DNA of 34,857 nucleotides. Origin: an uncultured Alphaproteobacteria bacterium (GTDB lineage: Bacteria; Pseudomonadota; Alphaproteobacteria; Bin95). Of this stretch, positions 29,063-34,857 are shown in pieces (position 1 is the stretch's first letter; each line of letters starts with the position of its first letter). A program made the translations under genes and the position numbers. The stretch covers positions 1 to 34,857 of the forward strand of contig CALKDI010000354.1 in the NCBI GenBank assembly GCA_938084065.1, written 5' to 3'. The notes beneath the pieces were generated by a model. That model worked only from the letters and a program-made list of their open reading frames with translations, searched no databases and was not told where the DNA came from.

Positions 29063-29163
29063 CTTCACCCTGAGGTGGCGCTCGCAGAGCGCCCTCGAAG
29101 GGGCGGGTAGCGACATGGCACACCGCCTTCGAGGCTCACGTCGTTCGCACCTCAGGCTGAAGG
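29063..29163. repeat. Pair of palindromic repeats in inverted orientation between phnK and phnL
   Basis: ccttcaccctgaggtggcgctcgcagagcgccctcgaagg (29063-29102) and ccttcgaggctcacgtcgttcgcacctcaggctgaagg (29126-29163), the same family in opposite orientation. 29148-29163 is the exact reverse complement of 27190-27205. Confidence 0.88.
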
Positions 29164-29184
29164 ACTGGGTAGAGAGATGATCCG

Positions 29185-29889
29185 ATGACCCACGCCCCAA
29201 TCCTCCAAGTCGAAGACCTCGCCAAGACCTTCACCCTGCACACACAGGGTGGCGTGCAGCTGCCGGTGTTCGATAACGTGAGCTTCACTGTCTCCCCCGG
29301 CGAGTGCGTCGTCCTTTCCGGCCCGTCGGGCAGTGGCAAGAGCACGCTGCTACGCTCGCTCTTCGCCAATTACCTGCCGGATGCTGGCCATATCAAAGTG
29401 CGCCATGCGGGCGGTTGGGTCGACATGGTCACGGCAGAGCCACGGGAAATCCTCGCCGTCCGCCGTGAGACCATGGGCTATGTCAGCCAGTTCCTGCGCG
29501 TCATCCCACGGGTGCCGACACTGGAGATTGTCGCCGAACCCCTCCTCGCCCAAGGCGTCACCCGCGACGAAGCCGAAGCTCGCGCCAGAGCCCTGCTCGC
29601 CCGTTTGGCCTTGCCAGAACGGCTGTGGAGCGTGCCGCCCGCCACCTTCTCCGGCGGCGAACAACAGCGGGTGAACATTGCGCGCTCTTTCATTCGCGCC
29701 TTCCCTATCCTATTGCTGGACGAGCCTACCGCCTCCCTGGATCAGGCGAACCGCGAGACTGTGGTCGCCCTCATCATCGAGGCACGGGAGGCCGGCACCG
29801 CCATCGTTGCCATCTGCCACGATGCCCCGGTGCGCGACGCCATCGCCACCAGCCTATTCGACGTTACGGAGTTTGCAGCAGCCGCATGA
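29185..29889 (+). CDS. phnL: C-P lyase ABC-type ATPase PhnL
   Basis: VVLSGPSGSGKSTLLRSLFANYLPDAGHI, FSGGEQQRVNIARSFIRAFPILLLDEPTASLD. Confidence 0.95.
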   Translation: MTHAPILQVEDLAKTFTLHTQGGVQLPVFDNVSFTVSPGECVVLSGPSGSGKSTLLRSLFANYLPDAGHIKVRHAGGWVDMVTAEPREILAVRRETMGYVSQFLRVIPRVPTLEIVAEPLLAQGVTRDEAEARARALLARLALPERLWSVPPATFSGGEQQRVNIARSFIRAFPILLLDEPTASLDQANRETVVALIIEAREAGTAIVAICHDAPVRDAIATSLFDVTEFAAAA

Positions 29890-31022
29890 GCGAAATGATA
29901 CTGACCAACGCCCGGCTCGTTCTGCGCGATCAAGTGCTAGACGGCCACCTCGCCATGCGCGACGGCCTGATCACCGCCGTAGGGGCCAGCTCTTCCAAAG
30001 GCGAGGACCTGGAGGGCGATTATCTCATCCCTGGCCTGGTCGAGCTGCATACCGACAATATCGAGAAGAACCTGCGCCCCCGCCCCGGCATCACCTGGCC
30101 GTCGGCGCTGGCTGCGATCCTGGCGCACGATGTGGCCTGCGCCGGTGCCGGTATCACCACCGTCTACGACTCGATCTCGGTCGGCGAGTATTCCGACGCC
30201 CCTGGCCGCCGCGAATTCATGAAGCTCAGCATCGATGGCATTCGCGAGGGCATGGCCAACAACCTGTATCGCGCCGACCACCGCCTGCACCTGCGCTGCG
30301 AGCTACCAGATGCTGGCCTCTTGACTATGCTGGAGCCGTTCTGGGACGAGCCACTGTTCAGCCTCATCAGCCTGATGGACCACACCCCTGGCCAGCGTCA
30401 ATGGCGGGATATGGTGAAATACCGGACCTATCTCACCCCTCGCCTCCATCCTGGTGAGACGTTCGAGAGCCGCGTCGCCGACCGCATTGAGGTTGGGCAG
30501 AAGTTGGCGCCCAAGCATCGCAGGGAGATCCTGGAACGCTGGCGCGCCAAGGGCGACAGCCTGCCTATCGCCTCGCACGACGACACGACGCTGGAGCATG
30601 TGGCAGAGGCTGCTGCCGACGGCATCGCCATCGCGGAATTCCCGACAACAGCCGAAGCTGCCCGCGCGCTGAACACCGCAAAAATCGGCGTTATGATGGG
30701 CGCACCGAATGTGGTCAGAGGCGAATCGCACTCCGGCAACGTCTCTGCCATGGAACTGGCGCACGAGGGGCTAGTCAATGCGCTTTCCAGCGACTACGCC
30801 CCGTTCAGCCTGCTACACGGCGGTTTCCTGCTGCATTCGAAAGCTGGCCTCTCCTTGCCAGACGCGGTGGCCACTGTCACCGCCACGCCGGCTACCATGG
30901 CAAAGCTCGACGACCGCGGCCGCATAGCCGAGGGCCTACGCGCTGACTTGGTTCAGGTGCATGTGCATGAGGGCGTGCCAGTGGTGCGTGCTGTTTGGCG
31001 TGATGGCCGGCGAGTTGCCTGA
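29886..31022 (+). CDS. phnM: PhnM, alpha-D-ribose 1-methylphosphonate 5-triphosphate diphosphatase (copy 1)
   Basis: LIPGLVELHTDNIEKNLRPRPGITWP, HRLHLRCELPDAG, LMDHTPGQRQW, ASHDDTTLEHV, EFPTT, GAPNVVRGESHSGNVSA, LSSDYAP; ATGA overlap with phnL. Confidence 0.95.
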   Translation: MSEMILTNARLVLRDQVLDGHLAMRDGLITAVGASSSKGEDLEGDYLIPGLVELHTDNIEKNLRPRPGITWPSALAAILAHDVACAGAGITTVYDSISVGEYSDAPGRREFMKLSIDGIREGMANNLYRADHRLHLRCELPDAGLLTMLEPFWDEPLFSLISLMDHTPGQRQWRDMVKYRTYLTPRLHPGETFESRVADRIEVGQKLAPKHRREILERWRAKGDSLPIASHDDTTLEHVAEAAADGIAIAEFPTTAEAARALNTAKIGVMMGAPNVVRGESHSGNVSAMELAHEGLVNALSSDYAPFSLLHGGFLLHSKAGLSLPDAVATVTATPATMAKLDDRGRIAEGLRADLVQVHVHEGVPVVRAVWRDGRRVA

Positions 31023-31037
31023 GGAGACCAAACAACC

Positions 31038-32168
31038 ATGACCGTTCTCGCCAATGCTAAGATTGTCCTGCCCGGAGCGATTGTAGAGGGGGCAATCCGG
31101 CTGAACGGTGCCGAGATCGCTGCGATAGAACCAGGCCGTACCACCGGCGATGTCGATTGTGGTGGCGACTATCTGCTGTCCGGCCTCATCGACCTGCATA
31201 CAGACGCTATCGAGAAACATTACCAACCGCGCCCCAGCGTGAAGTGGGATCCGATGGCCTCAGCCATCGCCCATGATGCGCAAATCGCGACCAGCGGCAT
31301 CACAACAGTGTTCGACGCCCTCCCTTTTGGCACCAGCTATCGCAATATCGAGCGCGCCGCCTCGCTCGGCCCTCTGTTGCAAGGCCTGGACGACGCCGAA
31401 CGGGCTGGCGCGCTGCGGGTTGACCACTTCCTTCACGCTCGCTGCGAGGTAACCGATCCAGACACCATAGGCCTGCTAGAACCCTATCTGGGCCATCCAC
31501 GACTGCGCTTTCTCTCCCTGATGGACCATGCGCCCGGCCAGCGGCAATCGCCCGACATCGCGATCTATCGCGAACGCCACATGGCCAGCATGAACCTGTC
31601 CGATGCGGAGATGGACTCTCACATCGCTGCCATCCTGCATCGCTCCGAAGTGCTGGCACCCGACATCCGCGCCCAACTGGTCGCCATCGCCTCCGAGCAC
31701 AGCCTGCCACTTTCCAGCCATGACGATGAGACCGTCGCCCATGTGGAACAAGCAGCGAGCGAAGGCATGGTGCTGTCGGAGTTCCCAACAACAATGGCCG
31801 CGGCTGAGGCTGCTCGCCGTCTGGGCCTCGTTAATCTGATGGGTGGACCAAATGTCGTCCGCGGCGGCTCCACCTATGGCAATGTTTCCGCCAAGGCACT
31901 TGCAGAGGCAAGCTTGCTGGACGTGTTAGCCAGCGACTATGTACCAGCTTCGCTGTTGCCCGCTGTCTTCGCACTGGGTGGCCAAGGCGGCGTCATCGAC
32001 CTGCCGACCGCTGTCAGCTGGGCAACATCCGCCCCTGCCAAAGCTGCCGGCCTCACAGACCGCGGACGAATTGAGGCCGGCTTGCGGGCCGACCTCATCC
32101 GGGTACGCTTGGCCGGCAAAACGCCGGTGGTGCTTGCAACCTATTCCGCCGGAGAACGCGTAGCCTAA
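31038..32168 (+). CDS. PhnM-like amidohydrolase (copy 2, diverged)
   Basis: LLSGLIDLHTDAIEKHYQPRPSVKWD, LMDHAPGQRQSP, SSHDDETVAHV, EFPTT, GGPNVVRGGSTYGNVSA, LASDYVP; clearly the same family as copy 1 but diverged. Confidence 0.9.
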   Translation: MTVLANAKIVLPGAIVEGAIRLNGAEIAAIEPGRTTGDVDCGGDYLLSGLIDLHTDAIEKHYQPRPSVKWDPMASAIAHDAQIATSGITTVFDALPFGTSYRNIERAASLGPLLQGLDDAERAGALRVDHFLHARCEVTDPDTIGLLEPYLGHPRLRFLSLMDHAPGQRQSPDIAIYRERHMASMNLSDAEMDSHIAAILHRSEVLAPDIRAQLVAIASEHSLPLSSHDDETVAHVEQAASEGMVLSEFPTTMAAAEAARRLGLVNLMGGPNVVRGGSTYGNVSAKALAEASLLDVLASDYVPASLLPAVFALGGQGGVIDLPTAVSWATSAPAKAAGLTDRGRIEAGLRADLIRVRLAGKTPVVLATYSAGERVA

Positions 32169-32198
32169 CGCACACGTGCTCCCCGGCTGTAGTTCTAA

Positions 32199-32816
32199 CT
32201 ACCCAGGGTAGCGATCATGCTTGAACACAAAATCGCCGCCTGGCGCCGCAGAATGACAAGCGATGCAGCCCTTCGCTCCGCCCTTGGCAACACGGCCAGC
32301 TAGCTGCATGCCTTTCGGGTTTTTATCGAGTGAGCCGTCCGGCAGGTATTTGGCCCAATACCAGTTCTGCGTATCCGGGTCATAGCCCTTCTCGCGCTTG
32401 AACATGATGGTGATCGCCTTCAGCCATTTGCCAGGATCAGCATTGACCTCCTCTGGACTCACGCCGGGCCCACCGTAGTTTCGCTTCACCAGTAGAGGAC
32501 CAGAATGGCCGGCAATCGTCACGATACCGTCAATCGTGACCAGCGACATACCGTGCGGCTCTGTGCCTTCATAGGCCGTGCCTTCCCAAGCATTCGGGCC
32601 GACAAGCCGCTGTTTCTGCATTTCAGCCCACAGCATCTTGGCATAGGCAACGTTGCCCGTACCGCTAAACGGCGGCTTGACCTCAGCTTTGCTGGCGGCA
32701 ACTGAGGCATGAGGTCCTGCAGCAGCCTTACCAGGGCGGCTGTAGCCGTCAGAACACGCAGCCACAGCCAATGTGGCGGCGGCAGCTGTTGCTAGTATGA
32801 GAGATCGTTTGAGCAT
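32199..32816 (-). CDS. Cytochrome P460 family lipoprotein/secreted c-type haem protein
   Basis: Lipobox-like LAVAAC; MFKREKGYDPDTQNWYWAKYLPDGSLDKNPKGMQLAGRVAKGGAKGCIACHSAAPGGDFVF with CIACH haem-binding motif. Confidence 0.85.
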   Translation of the reverse strand: MLKRSLILATAAAATLAVAACSDGYSRPGKAAAGPHASVAASKAEVKPPFSGTGNVAYAKMLWAEMQKQRLVGPNAWEGTAYEGTEPHGMSLVTIDGIVTIAGHSGPLLVKRNYGGPGVSPEEVNADPGKWLKAITIMFKREKGYDPDTQNWYWAKYLPDGSLDKNPKGMQLAGRVAKGGAKGCIACHSAAPGGDFVFKHDRYPG

Positions 32817-32849
32817 GGGTTTTCCTCCTGCGCTCTGGGTTGAAAGGGA

Positions 32850-33161
32850 CTATGATTTTGTTTGGAATTTGCGTTTGGGCTTACGGGCCTTCGCCCAGAC
32901 GGCACACCAGCCATTCGGACTGATCTCGCCATCGACAAGCTTGCAGGTGCCGGCGGCACCAGCGGTCGCGGCTGCGATGTAGTGGCGGCACTGCAAACAG
33001 TTCCGGTCACTCTTCGGTTCATCTTGGTAGCGGACCGCCACTTTTTTGGCTTTGGCGAGGGCCGGTTGGGTTGCTGCTGCCAGCATTGCTGCGCCTAAAG
33101 GCAGCGAAGCCAGCCATCGCAAGCTTCTCCGCCTGCTCCACCCTTCGTTCTGATGCGTCAT
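32850..33161 (-). CDS. High-potential iron-sulfur protein (HiPIP) with Tat-type signal
   Basis: SRRRSLRWLASLPLGAAMLAAATQPALA signal; NCLQCRHYI...GTCKLVDGEISPNGWCAVW (C-x2-C...C...C with HiPIP-like GWC context). Confidence 0.85.
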   Translation of the reverse strand: MTHQNEGWSRRRSLRWLASLPLGAAMLAAATQPALAKAKKVAVRYQDEPKSDRNCLQCRHYIAAATAGAAGTCKLVDGEISPNGWCAVWAKARKPKRKFQTKS

Positions 33162-33350
33162 CGAACTCTCCAGCTAATGACGCCCTGCACCCCATGAACC
33201 TAGGCCTTAAGTGCGACAAAGCAGACCCCACCTCCGTTAGTCGTGACAAAGCGTGATGCGGAGTGATAACGCCGTGGCCAGTGCGTGATCAGCCGGCAGC
33301 CTCTTACCGCCTGCTGGGCAGGAAATCCGGGGTGAATCCATCACGTGGCA

Positions 33351-33378
33351 TTGACATTAAGGCCAGGGGGCCGAATAT
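33351..33378 (+). promoter_or_regulatory. Candidate sigma70-type promoter for the thi leader
   Basis: TTGACA at 33351-33356, 16-bp spacer, weak -10 gaatat at 33373-33378, just upstream of the riboswitch. Confidence 0.35.
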
Positions 33379-33387
33379 GACGTCTTT

Positions 33388-33475
33388 CCCCCCGGGGTGC
33401 TTCACACCAAAGCGGCGTGCGGCTGAGAGCAAACCCGACTTTGACCTGATCTGGGTAATGCCAGCGCAGGGAGGG
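33388..33475 (+). promoter_or_regulatory. TPP riboswitch (THI element)
   Basis: ccccccggggtgc...ggctgagagcaaaccc...gacctgatctgggtaatgccagcgcagggaggg contains the conserved CTGAGA and ACCTGATCTGGGTAATGCCAGCGCAGGGA segments. Confidence 0.95.
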
Positions 33476-33487
33476 CCTTAAACGGCG

Positions 33488-34642
33488 ATGAGTTCCAAAT
33501 CCTTAAGTATCGTTGGCGGCGGCATTAATGGCCTGGCCATAGCCTGGCGCTTGGCCCAAGCCGGCTGTGTGGTCGACGTCTATGACACTGGCGCCATCGG
33601 CCCTGGCACCCGCGGTGCGACGTGGGCGGCAGGCGGTATGCTGGCCGCCAGCATTGAGGCCGAACCAGGCGAAGAAGCTCTCACGGCGCTGTGTCTGACC
33701 AGTCAGCAGCAATGGCCAGCATTCCGCGATGAACTGGAAACAGCTAGCGGAATCTCCGTCGGCTATCGCGATGAAGGCATCATGGTCGTCGCCACCAACC
33801 GGGATGAGGCCACAGCACTCCGCCACCATTACGACTATCAGATCGGCCTGGGCCTAAAACTGGAATGGCTGAACCCAGCCGACGCCCGCCGGCGCGAGCC
33901 ACACCTGGGCCGCAACATTGCCGCCGCAGTGTTCTCTCCTGGTGACCATCAGGTTGAAAACCGCGATGTGTTGCGGGCGCTGGTGGTAGCAGCAGAACAG
34001 GCCGGGGTTCGCCTGCATCCCCACACACCGGTAGAAGCTCTGGAGACAACAGACAGCCGAGCCAACGGCTTGCGCATCGCCGGCGAGGTACACAACACCG
34101 ACGCAGTTATAATAGCCGCCGGGGCCTGGTCCGGCGGCCTAGCCGGCATACCGCCAGAGGCAAAACCGCCAGTCCGCCCACTCAAAGGCCAGATGCTGGC
34201 GTTGCAGATGGACCCGGCAGCGCCGATCCTCAGGCACACGATCTGGGCCCCCACGACCTACCTCATTCCCCGCCTGGATGGGCGGCTGCTGATTGGTGCC
34301 ACCGTGGAAGAGCGCGGCTTCGATGAAACCATCACCGCCGGCGGTCTGCTGGCCCTCCTCGATACCGCCTGGCGCGCGCTGCCAACCATTGAGGAATTAC
34401 CAGTGGTCGAAACTTGGGTCGGTTTCCGCCCGACCAGCCGCGACGACGCGCCAATCTTTGGCCCAACCAGCGTTGAGGGCCTGTTTCTCGCCACCGGTCA
34501 CCACCGCAACGGCATCCTGCTGGCCCCCTTAACAGCCGATGCCGTCAGCCTTGCGGTCCTAGGCCAAGACATGCCAGAAATCGCCCGCCCGTTCACCCTC
34601 GACCGGTTTGCCCCAAAAGCCAAAACCAAGGCCGTAGCATGA
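33488..34642 (+). CDS. thiO: Glycine oxidase ThiO
   Basis: SIVGGGINGLAIAWRLAQAGCVVDVYD; ATWAAGGMLAA; KGQMLAL; GFRPTSRDDAPIFGPT; ATGHHRNGILLAP; directly after the TPP riboswitch. Confidence 0.94.
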   Translation: MSSKSLSIVGGGINGLAIAWRLAQAGCVVDVYDTGAIGPGTRGATWAAGGMLAASIEAEPGEEALTALCLTSQQQWPAFRDELETASGISVGYRDEGIMVVATNRDEATALRHHYDYQIGLGLKLEWLNPADARRREPHLGRNIAAAVFSPGDHQVENRDVLRALVVAAEQAGVRLHPHTPVEALETTDSRANGLRIAGEVHNTDAVIIAAGAWSGGLAGIPPEAKPPVRPLKGQMLALQMDPAAPILRHTIWAPTTYLIPRLDGRLLIGATVEERGFDETITAGGLLALLDTAWRALPTIEELPVVETWVGFRPTSRDDAPIFGPTSVEGLFLATGHHRNGILLAPLTADAVSLAVLGQDMPEIARPFTLDRFAPKAKTKAVA

Positions 34643-34848
34643 GCCATACCCTGACCATCAACGGCGAACCCCGCCAGTCTGCCGCCGCTACCGTCACGGC
34701 CTTGCTGGTCGAAGAGGGCGTCAAGCTTGATGCCAAAGGCGTGGCCGTAGCGCTCAACGGCGCTGTCGTGCGCAAGCTCGAATGGGGTGCTACGCCATTG
34801 TCCGAAGGCGATACCGTCGAAATCGTCAAACCGTTTTCCGGAGGCTGA
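34639..34848 (+). CDS. thiS: Sulfur carrier protein ThiS
   Basis: 69 aa, VALNGAVVRKLEWGATPLSEGDTVEIVKPFSGG, C-terminal GG; ATGA overlap with thiO. Confidence 0.95.
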   Translation: MSHTLTINGEPRQSAAATVTALLVEEGVKLDAKGVAVALNGAVVRKLEWGATPLSEGDTVEIVKPFSGG

Positions 34849-34857
34849 GCCTCACTG

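Noticed and set aside
29625-29885. N-terminal extension of phnM copy 1 (ORF from 29625)
   Set aside because: This stretch overlaps phnL out of frame; the ATG at 29886 overlapping the phnL stop (ATGA) is the sensible start.
33263-33481. 72-aa plus-strand ORF upstream of thiO
   Set aside because: Covers the TPP riboswitch; no protein-like features.
1-34857. CRISPR array, toxin-antitoxin or phage-defence island
   Set aside because: No regularly spaced direct repeats, cas genes, or recognisable toxin, nuclease or defence genes were seen. The only clustered repeats are the intergenic palindromes in the phn operon.

Overview
This is a GC-rich, alphaproteobacterial-looking chromosomal window, judged from gene content and intergenic palindrome types. 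I read it as these blocks, left to right. (1) The 5' end of a ubiD-like decarboxylase on the minus strand. (2) A plus-strand group: HD-GYP protein, GGCT-like protein, N-formylglutamate amidohydrolase. (3) A tightly packed minus-strand molybdenum-hydroxylase operon of the CO-dehydrogenase type, in transcription order coxG, coxS, coxM, coxD (MoxR AAA+), acyl-CoA synthetase, coxE (VWA), two XdhC-family ORFs, and a MoeA-like/MocA fusion. It has no catalytic large subunit (coxL) anywhere in the window. (4) An NhaD-like antiporter, a small secreted protein of unknown function, and an N-acyl-D-amino-acid deacylase-like amidohydrolase. (5) A gene-poor stretch with a possible PEP/VPxPA-CTERM remnant, a strong terminator and a CAU tRNA. 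(6) A minus-strand KAS II, acyl carrier protein and lpxD set, then pepN, DUF2333 (plus strand) and a SulP transporter lacking STAS. (7) A C-P lyase locus: divergent phnF, then phnGHIJKL and two consecutive, diverged phnM genes. Palindromic repeats of two families sit between phnI/phnJ and phnK/phnL. (8) A minus-strand HiPIP and cytochrome P460 pair. (9) A TPP riboswitch upstream of thiO-thiS. The strongest leads are the coxL-less cox operon with an embedded acyl-CoA synthetase, the tandem phnM genes, and the HiPIP/P460 pair. All functional assignments come from reading motifs by eye; no database search was run.
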